Assembly (NCBI RefSeq): GCF_016283395.1
Contig: NZ_JAEEMU010000034.1
Coordinates: 1-64,000, forward strand
Source: Ruminococcus sp.
Lineage (GTDB): Bacteria; Bacillota_A; Clostridia; Oscillospirales; Ruminococcaceae
Reading direction: 5' to 3'
DNA: 64,000 nt
The notes beneath the pieces were generated by a model. It was not told the DNA's origin and did not search any database. It was given only the letters and a program-made list of their open reading frames with translations. Position 1 is the first letter of the stretch; each line of letters begins with the position of its first letter. Position numbers and translations under genes: made by a program. This document shows, piece after piece, positions 16,336 through 25,703 of the stretch.

Positions 16336-18120
16336 TTGAATGAAAAACAGATAGTTATTTTAGTTCTGCTGTCTGCTGCTTTTATCGGCTGTATGATACT
16401 TGCCACAGTTCTTGATAACAAGAGCATAAACGGCATTAAATCAAAGACAGTCGGCGACGGACAGTACGGAACAGCGCGTTGGGCTACAAAGCCTGAGGTA
16501 CGGCAGACTTTTTCCTTTCTGCCATTCGAGCCGAAGAAATGGCGCAAGGGGGAAGATCTTCCGAAGATACAGGGAACGATAATCGGCTGTCGTGGAAACA
16601 GTAATACAACTGCAATTGTCGATACAGGCGATGTACATACGCTGATGATAGGCGCAGCAGGTGTGGGCAAAACAGCTTATTTTCTGTATCCAAATATCGA
16701 GTTCTGCTGTGCAAGCGGAATGTCGTTCATATCCTCAGACACTAAGGGTGATGTTGCCAGGAATTACGGAGAGATAGCCCATAAATATTACGGCTACAAT
16801 GTGTCTGTGCTTGACCTCAGAAAGCCTACAAGGAGTGACGAGAACAATATACTGCACCTTGTGAACAAGTACATGGATATATATTTATCCGACAGGACTC
16901 AGCTTTCGGCAAAGGCTAAGGCTGAGAAATATGCAAAGATAACCGCAAAAACCATAATTAACATTGGCGGTGGTGACAGTGCAAATTATGGACAAAACGC
17001 ATACTTTTACGATGCGGCTGAGGGCTTGCTGAGTTCGATAATTCTGCTTCTTGCGGAATTCGGAGAAAAGAACGAAAGGCATATCGTATCGGTATTCAAG
17101 CTGATACAAGACCTCATAGCAAAGCAGCCTTCCAAAAGTGCAAAGGACAAACAGCCTATGTACTTCACAAAGCTTATGGAAAAACTGCCAAGTGATCATA
17201 AAGCCAAATGGCTTGCAGGAGCTGCCCTTAATACAGCAGATCAGGCGATGTTGTCAGTAATGAGTACAGCATTGTCACGACTTAATAACTTCCTTGACAG
17301 CGAAATGGAACAACTTCTCTGTTTTGGAACTGCTATAGACGCAGAGAAGTTCTGCTCGGAAAAATCAGCCATATTTATTATCCTTCCCGAAGAAGATCAG
17401 AACAAATACTTCATGGTATCACTGCTTGTTCAGCAGCTATACCGTGAGATACTCGTCATAGCCGATGAAAATGGCGGAACTCTTGACAATCGTGTTATGT
17501 TCATGCTTGACGAGATGGGAACATTCCCGAAAATAGAGGGCATTGAAGCAATGTTCTCCGCAGGACGAAGTCGAAAGATATCTATAGTTGCTATAATACA
17601 GTCATTTGCACAGCTCGAGCAGAAATACGGGAAAGAGGGCATGGAGATAATCACGGATAATACTCAGCTTACGATATTCGGCGGCTTTGCTCCTAATTCA
17701 CAGTCGGCGGAAGTTCTTTCAAAGGCACTGGGAGAACAGACAGTACAGAGCGGTTCGGTATCGACAGGAAAAGAAAAATCACAGTCCCTGCAGATGATGG
17801 GCAGACCGCTTATGACAGTAGATGAGCTAAAATCCATGCCCAAAGGTCAGTTCATTGTTATGAAAACAGGCGCACATCCTATGATATCGCCGTTGAAGTT
17901 GTATTTCAAGTGGGGCATAGAATTTGAAGAACCATACATTCTTCCCGACAAGGGAGCAAGAACGGTGGCGTATATGGAGCGTGAAGAGTTGTTCAAAGCT
18001 ATTGAACGCAAATATCCGCAGACACATAAAGCTCCTTATTCCGAGGAATATGATTTTCAAGAAATATCGGAAACAAAGCCGAAAATAAACATAAAAACCA
18101 ACGGAGGTGGTACACAATGA
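16336..18120 (+). CDS. VirD4/TraG-type coupling protein (T4CP)
   Basis: TTG start seven bases after GGAGG; 594 residues. An N-terminal membrane segment (IVILVLLSAAFIGCMILATV) precedes a cytoplasmic ATPase with Walker A GAAGVGKT (about 106-113) and Walker B VMFMLDEMGTFPK (about 388-400), followed by the RecA-like C-terminal part (SIVAIIQSFAQLEQKYG). It links the relaxase-DNA complex to the mating channel. It is co-transcribed with the following transfer genes; its stop overlaps the next ATG. Confidence 0.92.
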   Translation: MNEKQIVILVLLSAAFIGCMILATVLDNKSINGIKSKTVGDGQYGTARWATKPEVRQTFSFLPFEPKKWRKGEDLPKIQGTIIGCRGNSNTTAIVDTGDVHTLMIGAAGVGKTAYFLYPNIEFCCASGMSFISSDTKGDVARNYGEIAHKYYGYNVSVLDLRKPTRSDENNILHLVNKYMDIYLSDRTQLSAKAKAEKYAKITAKTIINIGGGDSANYGQNAYFYDAAEGLLSSIILLLAEFGEKNERHIVSVFKLIQDLIAKQPSKSAKDKQPMYFTKLMEKLPSDHKAKWLAGAALNTADQAMLSVMSTALSRLNNFLDSEMEQLLCFGTAIDAEKFCSEKSAIFIILPEEDQNKYFMVSLLVQQLYREILVIADENGGTLDNRVMFMLDEMGTFPKIEGIEAMFSAGRSRKISIVAIIQSFAQLEQKYGKEGMEIITDNTQLTIFGGFAPNSQSAEVLSKALGEQTVQSGSVSTGKEKSQSLQMMGRPLMTVDELKSMPKGQFIVMKTGAHPMISPLKLYFKWGIEFEEPYILPDKGARTVAYMEREELFKAIERKYPQTHKAPYSEEYDFQEISETKPKINIKTNGGGTQ

Positions 18121-18377
18121 TAGTACCAGAAAAGATATATAAGTTGAAGCTTTCTTCGACGGAGATAAATATCTACCAGTATCTGTGCAGCAGGGCAAAC
18201 AAGCAGGGAGAATGCTTTCCGTCTCAGACTACTATTGCAAAAGCTGTGAATATGCACAGGTCAACTGTAAATCAGGCAATAAAGCGATTAGAAGGCAAGA
18301 AGCTGCTGATCATAGAGCAGCGCAAGCGTGATAACGGTGGTACATCTTCAAATCTATACAGGATCGAGGTGATATAG
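18117..18377 (+). CDS. Winged helix-turn-helix protein (86 aa)
   Basis: Short protein with a classic winged-helix pattern: LSSTEINIYQYLCSRANKQG, then CFPSQTTIAKAVNMHRSTVN with the recognition helix, then the wing. This resembles the N-terminal DNA-binding unit of replication initiators and of GntR/MarR-like regulators. ATGA overlap with the coupling-protein gene shows coupled translation. It probably regulates the transfer operon or binds element DNA (inferred). Confidence 0.7.
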   Translation: MIVPEKIYKLKLSSTEINIYQYLCSRANKQGECFPSQTTIAKAVNMHRSTVNQAIKRLEGKKLLIIEQRKRDNGGTSSNLYRIEVI

Positions 18378-18378
18378 G

Positions 18379-19302
18379 TTGTTTGAATGGATAGGAGATG
18401 CAATAGATTGGATAGGCGATGGTATTTCAAGTTTATGGGATAATACAGTTGGAGCATTATCAAGTGAAGTATCAGAAATGATATTTGATGCAATGTTCAA
18501 CTGGATCTTTATAACTATATATGATGGTATAGCAGACATATTTACATGGATAAATGAAAGTTCAGCTGATATATTCAGTCTTGCATGGATAAATGCCTTT
18601 ATCTCACTTTTTCATAATATAGGGTGGATATTATTTGCCTGCGGTATGGTTGTTGCAGTATTTGATACTGCCATAGGCTGTGAAAATGGGCGTGCAGATA
18701 TAAAGGGAACGTGCCTTAATGTACTTAAAGGCTTTTTTGCGGCAAGCCTTATAACTGTTGTACCACAGCGGCTTTATTCATTTTGTGTGTCTCTGCAAAA
18801 CATATTTGCTAAAGACCTTATAGGCGCACTTGTACAAAACAGAAGTGATACGCTTACTGATTCAGGACTTGAAGTTATAAAATCTCTTGCAAAAGATGTT
18901 ACATTATCAAGTCTTTTCTTTATAATTCTTTTCGGATACTGTGTTATAAAGGTCGTATTTGCAAACATTAAAAGGGGAGGCATATTACTTTGTCAGATAG
19001 CTGTAGGAAGTCTATATATGTTCTCAGTACCGAGAGGATATATGGACGGTTTCACTGGATGGTGCAAACAGATAATAGCAACCTGTCTGACTGCATTTTT
19101 ACAGACTACGATTCTTTATTTAGGACTGCTGACATATACTGAGCATCCAATAATAGCTGCAGGTATATGCTTATCGGCAAATGAAGTACCGCGTATAGCT
19201 CAGATGTTCGGACTTGATACAAGTGTCAGAGTCAATATGATGAGCATCAGCAGTACTGTTTCTATGGGTTCAAGAATGATAAGAGCTGTTGGCAGAAAAT
19301 AA
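18379..19302 (+). CDS. VirB6/TrbL-like polytopic membrane protein
   Basis: 307 residues from a TTG start. It begins with a repeated amphipathic motif (WIGDAIDWIGDGISSLW), then has about six hydrophobic segments (such as FHNIGWILFACGMVVAVF, SLFFIILFGYCVIKVVFANI, TTILYLGLLTYTE). The topology and its place between the coupling protein and the PrgI-like gene match the VirB6-type inner membrane channel protein of Gram-positive type IV secretion systems. Confidence 0.75.
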   Translation: MFEWIGDAIDWIGDGISSLWDNTVGALSSEVSEMIFDAMFNWIFITIYDGIADIFTWINESSADIFSLAWINAFISLFHNIGWILFACGMVVAVFDTAIGCENGRADIKGTCLNVLKGFFAASLITVVPQRLYSFCVSLQNIFAKDLIGALVQNRSDTLTDSGLEVIKSLAKDVTLSSLFFIILFGYCVIKVVFANIKRGGILLCQIAVGSLYMFSVPRGYMDGFTGWCKQIIATCLTAFLQTTILYLGLLTYTEHPIIAAGICLSANEVPRIAQMFGLDTSVRVNMMSISSTVSMGSRMIRAVGRK

Positions 19303-19315
19303 GGAGGTAAATTAA

Positions 19316-19606
19316 GTGAAAACATATATTTATCCTGAAAATCTTAGGGCTACGGTAAAGCTGTGGTTCTGGAATGTTCGGGATTTTATTATTATCTGCG
19401 GAGGTATCATACTATCCGTTGTGATATTTGCAAAGCTGTGGACTCCTGTGCCGCTTGCACTGACAGCCTGCTATGCGTTCCTAACGCTTCGGGCTGAGGA
19501 CACAGCTATTCTTGACTACATGATAAACGCGGTAAGGTTCTTTTGTACTACACAGCAGGAGTTCCACTGGCAGATAGGAGAAGAAAATGGCAAAAAAGAA
19601 AAGTAA
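19316..19606 (+). CDS. PrgI/VirB3-like membrane protein
   Basis: 96 residues with two adjacent hydrophobic helices (FIIICGGIILSVVIFAKLW and PLALTACYAFLTL) and a C-terminal part ending FFCTTQQEFHWQIGEENGK, as in PrgI-family proteins of Clostridia and Enterococcus conjugation systems. It functions with VirB4. Its end overlaps the next gene by 20 bases. Confidence 0.75.
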   Translation: MKTYIYPENLRATVKLWFWNVRDFIIICGGIILSVVIFAKLWTPVPLALTACYAFLTLRAEDTAILDYMINAVRFFCTTQQEFHWQIGEENGKKEK

Positions 19607-20171
19607 GAATAGTCTGCAAAGGCTGATTGGATTCAAAACATTTACAAATTACGGTGTTAAGACAAATAAGAGTGAATTCATCATTTATCATGTTGAACCG
19701 ACAAATATATCAGTTCTGCCACCAGAAGTGATAGCTAATAAGATATATGATCTTGCAATGGTATTAAGTGTTGTACCTGAGCTTGAGATAATGGCTCTTG
19801 ACAGCTGTGAGTGCTTTGATGATAATAAAGTATATGTAAGGAAAAGGCTTGCAAAGGAGAAAAATCAAGCTGTACGAAAGCTGTTGGCGGCAGATCTGGA
19901 ATTTCTCGATGATGTACAGATAGGAATGTCATCAGCAAGAGAGTTCCTTTTCATATATCGTTTCCGTAAAGAGAAGGAAGAACAGGTATTCAGTCTTATA
20001 AATCGTATAAGCAAGGCTATCTCAGATCATGGGTTTATGGCTAAAAAACTTGAAAAAACTGAAATAAAGCGAGTTCTCGGACTGTATTTTGGAACAAGTA
20101 TAACAGCAGACTATATTCCTGATATTGAGGGTGAAGAATATATAAAGGAGAATGCTGATGAAACTATTTAA
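19587..20171 (+). CDS. VirB4 N-terminal-domain-like T4SS protein
   Basis: 194 residues without a P-loop. The content (FIIYHVEPTNISVLPPEVIA, then LEIMALDSCECFDDN, then FLFIYRFRKEKEEQ) resembles the N-terminal non-ATPase half of VirB4/TrsE proteins. I infer that the VirB4 function is split or accompanied by this extra protein, as is usual in ICEs of this type. It overlaps both neighbours in a compact operon. Confidence 0.65.
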   Translation: MAKKKSKNSLQRLIGFKTFTNYGVKTNKSEFIIYHVEPTNISVLPPEVIANKIYDLAMVLSVVPELEIMALDSCECFDDNKVYVRKRLAKEKNQAVRKLLAADLEFLDDVQIGMSSAREFLFIYRFRKEKEEQVFSLINRISKAISDHGFMAKKLEKTEIKRVLGLYFGTSITADYIPDIEGEEYIKENADETI

Positions 20172-21984
20172 GAAAAAAGAACTTACCTCAGAGCAGCATG
20201 AAATCATATCTACTAAAGATTTCTTCGACAGAACGCTCCCAAGCACAGTCAAGTTCTATACAGACCACTACATCTGCGGCAATTATTACAAAAGCGTATG
20301 GGCTATAACCGAGTATCCGCCCAACACTGAGGAAACGGCTCTGCTTTCTCACCTTGCAGACAGAAGTGGAGTTACGCTCCGCATATATAACAGGATCGTT
20401 ACTTCTATGGAGCAGAAGAAGATAATGCAGCAGGCAATGCGGAAGAACAAGATGATGTCTACAACCAACGATATCAGTGAAACTGTCAAGGCAGAGGAAA
20501 ACATGACAGATATCGTAAATCTGCTTGCGGAACTTAAACGTGACAGGGAAACACTTCTGCATACGGCTGTATTTATTGAACTGAAAGCCGATACTGAGGA
20601 AAAGCTGAGAGAGCTTCAGGCTGATATCCAAATGGAACTAACACGTTCAAAGATATCGGTAGATAAACTTCTTCTCAGGCAGAAAGAAGGATTTCTTTCT
20701 GTATTGCCAACGGGAACGAATGTATTTGTTACACAGTATGAGCGTGTATTGCCGTCAAGTTCGGCAGGGAATTTGTATCCGCTGAATTACAGTGGTAAGA
20801 CCGACTCCAACGGCTTCTACATCGGACGTGATAAGTTCGGTGCGAATATTCTTGTTGACTTTGACAAGCGTACCGATGACAAGACCAACAGTAATATCTT
20901 GATACTCGGCAACAGCGGACAGGGAAAGAGCTATCTTATGAAGCTGCTCCTCTGTAATATGCGTGAATCGAGCAAGAGTGTTATCTGCCTTGATCCCGAA
21001 AGCGAATATGAGGACTTATGCAATAATCTCGGCGGCACATATATAGACATGATGTCTGGAGAATATATGATAAATCCCTTGGAACCCAAGTCCTTCGGAG
21101 AAGCCGACAGGAGCGAGGATTCTCCCGACACCTTCCGAAGAGTAACGAGACTTAGTCAGCATATATCATACCTCAAGGACTTTTTCAGAGCTTACAAGGA
21201 TTTCACAGACAGCGATATAGATACTTTGGAGATAATGCTGATAAAACTGTATAATCGTTTCGGTATTGACGATAATACAGATTATTCTAAGCTGAAAGTC
21301 ACTGATTATCCAACCATGTCAGACCTGTACGAGCTTACCGATAAAGAATACAAGGCTTATGACAGAGAGAAAAGGAACCTCTATACCGAGGAAACGCTTC
21401 AGAATATCTGCCTTGGTATTTACAGTATGTGCAAGGGAGCTGAAGCGCAGTATTTCTGCGGTCATACAAATATCAAGGACGGAGACTTACTTTGCTTTGG
21501 TGTTAAAGGACTTATGGACACTAACAAGCGTCTCAAAGATACACTTCTTTTCAATATCCTTTCATATATGAGCAGCCAGCTTCTTGGCAAAGGGAACACT
21601 GTTGCCGCTATAGATGAACTTTATTTGTTCCTGACAAATATGACCGCTATTGAATATATCCGAAATGGAATGAAGCGCGTTCGCAAAAAGGAGTCCTCAT
21701 TCATACTTGCTTCTCAGAATATCGAGGATTTCCTCATACCTGAGATAAGGGAGTTCACTAAGCCGCTGTTCAGTATACCTACGCATACTTTTTTCTTTAA
21801 TGTGGGTAACTGCTCTCCAACTGAATTTATGGATACGGTACAGCTCCTCAAGCCTGAATATGACCTTATAGCTCATCCTGAACGAGGAACTTGTTTGTAT
21901 CGCTGCGGCAATGAGCGTTATCTGCTGCAAGTCCATGCTCCTGCGTATAAGGAGGCTCTCTTCGGAAAGGCAGGAGGAAGATGA
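20158..21984 (+). CDS. VirB4-type conjugation ATPase
   Basis: ATG 20158 is favoured over ATG 20152 because the AAAGGAG site is only two bases from the latter. The protein of 608 residues has Walker A GNSGQGKS (about 251-258) and Walker B VAAIDELYLFL (about 481-491), with the conserved TNSNILILGNSG lead-in. It energises channel assembly and substrate transfer in the type IV system. Its AGGAGG-rich 3' end provides the ribosome site for the next gene. Confidence 0.92.
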   Translation: MKLFKKKELTSEQHEIISTKDFFDRTLPSTVKFYTDHYICGNYYKSVWAITEYPPNTEETALLSHLADRSGVTLRIYNRIVTSMEQKKIMQQAMRKNKMMSTTNDISETVKAEENMTDIVNLLAELKRDRETLLHTAVFIELKADTEEKLRELQADIQMELTRSKISVDKLLLRQKEGFLSVLPTGTNVFVTQYERVLPSSSAGNLYPLNYSGKTDSNGFYIGRDKFGANILVDFDKRTDDKTNSNILILGNSGQGKSYLMKLLLCNMRESSKSVICLDPESEYEDLCNNLGGTYIDMMSGEYMINPLEPKSFGEADRSEDSPDTFRRVTRLSQHISYLKDFFRAYKDFTDSDIDTLEIMLIKLYNRFGIDDNTDYSKLKVTDYPTMSDLYELTDKEYKAYDREKRNLYTEETLQNICLGIYSMCKGAEAQYFCGHTNIKDGDLLCFGVKGLMDTNKRLKDTLLFNILSYMSSQLLGKGNTVAAIDELYLFLTNMTAIEYIRNGMKRVRKKESSFILASQNIEDFLIPEIREFTKPLFSIPTHTFFFNVGNCSPTEFMDTVQLLKPEYDLIAHPERGTCLYRCGNERYLLQVHAPAYKEALFGKAGGR

Positions 21985-23279
21985 CAAAGGACTTGATTTA
22001 TAATGAAAATAATGATATAATAACTAATATCGGTAAAAGAAAGCGAGGTGTACCCATGAAATATATACTAATGCATAAAAATACAGAGGTTGCTGATATT
22101 GATATCGACGATGTTCTCGGAAGAATAACCGCTGTCAATAATGTTATACACAGGGAACACCTTCCTGTAGGTATAGTCCATCCTTTGCACCATAATGAAG
22201 TTGTTGATCGAGGAGCACTGAACAAATGGTGGTGTGGTCGGTCTATACCCGCAAGCAGAATGGGGATTGCCGATGCATTTGAAACACTTGGCATATATGA
22301 TCCGAGTGAATTGCTGACCAAATGCTTTGGCCTCAGTCTTTCTGATCACTACTGGATAAAGCCGTCAGGCAGCAGTATGAAGTGGGAGGACGTTAATTTC
22401 TTCGATAATGAATTCTCTGATGATATCGGAGATGTTTTGTTCGGCACAAGTACCAAATCATCAGGTTTTGACTTTTATTCTCCCGATAATACCTCCGACG
22501 GTAATCTGAAGAAGCGCTGGAAGATAATAGACGGAAAGCGTTGCTTGTTGAAAGCAGGCTCAATGCCTTACAGACAGCAGCCGTATAACGAGGTCATTGC
22601 TTCAATGGTAATGGACAGACTTGGTATAGATCATGTTCCGTACAGCGTTGTCAATATCGGTAATGAGCCGTTCAGTTTATGTGAGGACTTTATCACAAAG
22701 GATACCGAACTTGTAAGTGCATACAGGATATTACAGATACGTGGGAAAGAAAACCATGAAAATGATTATCTGCACTATATTAATACCTGTAAGGAGATTG
22801 GTGTTGATATATCCGTTGCTGTCGATGATATGATAGTTGTGGACTATATTATCGCCAATGAGGACAGACATTTCAATAATTTCGGACTTCTTAGGAACGC
22901 GGAAACTCTTGAATGGATTGGTGCTGCTCCGATATTTGACAGCGGAACCTCACTTTGGTTTAATCGTTCTGAAGATCAGATAAAGAATACAGAGATTAAA
23001 TGCAAGCCTTTCAAAAAGCATCACAGCGAGCAGATAAAGCTTGTTTCCGATTTCAGCAGATATGATTTTTCAAAGCTTGACGGCATAGAAAATGACATCA
23101 GAGAGGTCCTCAAAGGTCAGAAGCCAGAAAGAGTTGAGCTGATATCCGAAGCAGTAAGGAACAGGATAGAAACCTTACAGTCGTTGGCTGTTGAGCAGAA
23201 TGTTAAGGAAGAAAACAGCTTTAATGACGAATACACCGAGAAAATTACTGCTGAAGAATACAACATTAATATGGATTGA
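21981..23279 (+). CDS. HipA-fold kinase-like protein inside the transfer operon
   Basis: 432 residues; ATG 21981 overlaps the VirB4 stop and has AGGAGG, while ATG 22056 is an alternative. The C-terminal half has the HipA/CtkA kinase signature: a lysine and glutamate pair (GKRCLLKAGS, YNEVIASMV), the catalytic loop DYIIANEDRHFNNFGLL (about 286-302) and the metal-binding FDSG (about 319-322). All key residues look intact. No HipB antitoxin gene is adjacent, which is unlike the persistence toxin pair. A regulatory kinase acting on the recipient or on transfer proteins is an inference. Confidence 0.72.
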   Translation: MTKDLIYNENNDIITNIGKRKRGVPMKYILMHKNTEVADIDIDDVLGRITAVNNVIHREHLPVGIVHPLHHNEVVDRGALNKWWCGRSIPASRMGIADAFETLGIYDPSELLTKCFGLSLSDHYWIKPSGSSMKWEDVNFFDNEFSDDIGDVLFGTSTKSSGFDFYSPDNTSDGNLKKRWKIIDGKRCLLKAGSMPYRQQPYNEVIASMVMDRLGIDHVPYSVVNIGNEPFSLCEDFITKDTELVSAYRILQIRGKENHENDYLHYINTCKEIGVDISVAVDDMIVVDYIIANEDRHFNNFGLLRNAETLEWIGAAPIFDSGTSLWFNRSEDQIKNTEIKCKPFKKHHSEQIKLVSDFSRYDFSKLDGIENDIREVLKGQKPERVELISEAVRNRIETLQSLAVEQNVKEENSFNDEYTEKITAEEYNINMD

Positions 23280-23337
23280 GAAATATCTGCTATAGACAGT
23301 CATATTGAAACGAATATATATTAGCGGAGGGACAGAT

Positions 23338-23568
23338 ATGAGTGATAATCCTGTACTCGACAGAGAAACTTACCGAAAGATCAAAAAGATGAGCAGAGAG
23401 GAAATGCATAACTTCCTTATGCGCTATGCTGACGGTTTGCTGGCAGATGAGGATAACAAAACTATCGATCTTCCTGCTCTGGAGAATGAACTTCGACAGA
23501 TAAAAGGAATAGGAGAAAAACGTCTTGAAGAAATAATGACGGTTGTAGAGAAATATCTTAATATATAG
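23338..23568 (+). CDS. Helix-hairpin-helix small DNA-binding protein (76 aa)
   Basis: ATG 23338 follows AGCGGAGGGACAG. The C-terminal third (LRQIKGIGEKRLEEIMTVVE) is a helix-hairpin-helix unit, which binds DNA backbones without sequence preference. The N-terminal part is helical and acidic. It is the last gene before a strong terminator, so it closes the VirD4-VirB4 transcription unit. Role in DNA processing is inferred. Confidence 0.6.
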   Translation: MSDNPVLDRETYRKIKKMSREEMHNFLMRYADGLLADEDNKTIDLPALENELRQIKGIGEKRLEEIMTVVEKYLNI

Positions 23569-23572
23569 AATC

Positions 23573-23598
23573 AAGAGTCGCTTTTGCGACTCTTTTTT
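23573..23598 (+). terminator. Strong terminator inside the transfer region
   Basis: AAGAGTCGC (23573-23581) and GCGACTCTT (23586-23594) form a perfect stem with a TTTT loop, followed by T residues. Confidence 0.9.
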
Positions 23599-23620
23599 AT
23601 TGGAGGTGTTACAATAAGAA

Positions 23621-24595
23621 ATGATGGCTACAGTTGCAAAGATGCTGCTAAAAAAGATAGCGGTTACTATTTCATTTGATAAAAATAAACGAAATAGATT
23701 ACTTTTAGTCTTAGGCAGTATAGTTGCCGGGTTATTTTTACTTTTCCTTATGCCAATAATGGTATTAGCATCAATGGGAGATATTGAGTTACCTGAAGTT
23801 GACGTTGATTATGATGAAGCAACTTTTATGTCTCAGCTCTCTATTGAACAACAGGAAAACATTGCGGCAGTTGAAGCAGACGGTCAGGCAATAGCAGATG
23901 CGATGGCGGCAAGAGGCTTACAGGAGCAGACTATAAAGGCACAGCTCATATATATGTCATATTTTGACGGAAACAGGCTAAATGACTTTACACCCTATGT
24001 CGAGCATTTCGCACAGGACGATGAACAGCTTATATCAAGTATCAACGCTGATTACAGCCTTGACATCGACTATGATGAGTTCATGCGGACGTATATACTG
24101 GTAATGAATTCTACTATCAACGAGTATATGTTCACAGAAAGCGGCAGTAAAAACTCTGCCGACCTTGCCGCATGGTGCAGGAACGCTTATGTATCGGGCT
24201 GGGGATATGCTGACAACAGTTTTGGAGAGCGGACAGGTGATGAGCGTATCCGCTGTGCCGATAATGTCGGACTAATAATGGGTTACGTTCGTTACGATAT
24301 AGAGAATAAGACCTTCACTGATGATATTGTCGATATGTACTATACAGAACAAGGCGGTATTGATACCATGCCTGATATACAAGGCATGGGAGTATTCAAT
24401 GGTACAGGCTTTGGAGTCTATGTTGGTGGAGGACAGGTTGTTTTCTCCTCTGCTATTGGCGGCTGCGTTCAGCAGCAGGCTCTCGAATACGGTAACTGGA
24501 CATCGTGGTGTACCTTTGATGCGGTAAGCTATCCACAGGAGGTATGGGATAGGGTAAACGAGCTTCGTAGCGAAGAAGAAAATGAGGGAGAGTGA
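23621..24595 (+). CDS. Membrane-anchored NlpC/P60-like protein, probably non-catalytic
   Basis: 324 residues. One membrane helix (LLLVLGSIVAGLFLLFLMPI, about 25-50) is followed by a helical region and a C-terminal P60-like domain from about 180 (DLAAWCRNAYVSGWGYADNS, RIRCADNVGLIMGYV, TMPDIQGMGVF, GFGVYVGGGQVVFSSA). In active relatives of this ICE family the last block reads GHVGVYIG; here the His position is Phe-Gly, so the catalytic pair seems incomplete. In T4SS gene sets such proteins play the VirB1-like wall-opening role; this copy may only bind wall or act as scaffold. Confidence 0.65.
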   Translation: MMATVAKMLLKKIAVTISFDKNKRNRLLLVLGSIVAGLFLLFLMPIMVLASMGDIELPEVDVDYDEATFMSQLSIEQQENIAAVEADGQAIADAMAARGLQEQTIKAQLIYMSYFDGNRLNDFTPYVEHFAQDDEQLISSINADYSLDIDYDEFMRTYILVMNSTINEYMFTESGSKNSADLAAWCRNAYVSGWGYADNSFGERTGDERIRCADNVGLIMGYVRYDIENKTFTDDIVDMYYTEQGGIDTMPDIQGMGVFNGTGFGVYVGGGQVVFSSAIGGCVQQQALEYGNWTSWCTFDAVSYPQEVWDRVNELRSEEENEGE

Positions 24596-24599
24596 TATT

Positions 24600-25703
24600 T
24601 TGAGAGTTAAGCTACGGAACAGATATGATGATAAGCACAGCATAAACGTGAATCTGCCTGCAGAGCCTATGGAGCTTTACGATATGCTCGACAGGATCGG
24701 CTCGGATAATAAATATTGTAATGTATATATGAACATCGATGATGAGCGTATTCCGAAAGCAATGTGCGACGGAGGCTTCTATGATGATATATTCAAGCTG
24801 AACTTGCTTGCACAGCGGCTTGAACAAATGTCCCCTGCCTATACCGCAGGCTTCAAAGCCGTGCTTATGGCGCATGAGGACTACAACCTTGATGACCTGA
24901 TACTTGTGACATACGGATTGGAAGCATATCCGATATACCCATGCAAGGATTTTGAAGAGCTTGGCGACGTTGTTATCGACAATGATATGATACCTGAAGT
25001 TGAAAATTGTCCCGATGACCTTATACCTTATCTCGATAAAAGCTCTGTGGGCAGGCTTGCTGCGGAGAAGTTCAAAGGTACATTTGTTGGCGATTACTAC
25101 TGTGAAGTTGCCGACTATGAGCCGTCTGATATGAAGATAACTATCAGTAAACCCAAGAGAAATGAGTTTCAGATACTTGTAGGAAACGATGAACATTCGG
25201 CACAGTGGATAACACTTCCATATGATAAGAAATTATCTGATAATGATATTTATGGACTCAGGACTCCGCTGCCATACATAGAGGATATCGATAATGCTTC
25301 AAGGCTGAACGAGCTTGCTGAAAAGGTCGCGGCACTTGATAAGGCTGACCTGGTAAAGCTGAAAGCTCTCATGGAGTTCGCGGAGATAGACGATATATCA
25401 AGAACGATAGAAGCCGTAGACGACCTGTCTGAATTTGATTTTGATCCGAACCCGCGTAATGAAAGTGAGTTTGGCAGAGAGTATCTGCTGAAAATATTGC
25501 CGCAGGATTTTAAGGCGGAGATATTTGACTCGTTAAATATGAGAGACTTCGGCAAGCGTATTCTTGATGCAAAGGAAGGTCTTGCGACTTCGTATGGAAT
25601 AATATCTGGCTACGGACAAGAGCTCTATACTCCCATATGTACCGAACAGGAGCAGAACGAAAACAAAACTGAAACAGAAGAATTAGGAGTGAGTTTAACA
25701 TGA
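24600..25703 (+). CDS. ArdA-like anti-restriction protein
   Basis: A TTG start at 24600 fits the GAGGGAG site; ATG 24582 is possible. About 367 residues, strongly acidic. The order LAQRLEQM, then YNLDDLILVTYGLEAYPIYP, then FEELGDVVIDNDMIPEVEN, then YLDKSSVGRLAAEKFKGTFV follows the ArdA fold (DNA-mimic inhibitors of type I restriction). The second half repeats the LNELAEKVAALDK / FGREYLLKILP pattern in weaker form, so it may hold two ArdA-like units. The tail TETEELGVSLT fits the acidic tails of other proteins here. It would protect the element on arrival (inferred). Confidence 0.6.
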   Translation: MRVKLRNRYDDKHSINVNLPAEPMELYDMLDRIGSDNKYCNVYMNIDDERIPKAMCDGGFYDDIFKLNLLAQRLEQMSPAYTAGFKAVLMAHEDYNLDDLILVTYGLEAYPIYPCKDFEELGDVVIDNDMIPEVENCPDDLIPYLDKSSVGRLAAEKFKGTFVGDYYCEVADYEPSDMKITISKPKRNEFQILVGNDEHSAQWITLPYDKKLSDNDIYGLRTPLPYIEDIDNASRLNELAEKVAALDKADLVKLKALMEFAEIDDISRTIEAVDDLSEFDFDPNPRNESEFGREYLLKILPQDFKAEIFDSLNMRDFGKRILDAKEGLATSYGIISGYGQELYTPICTEQEQNENKTETEELGVSLT

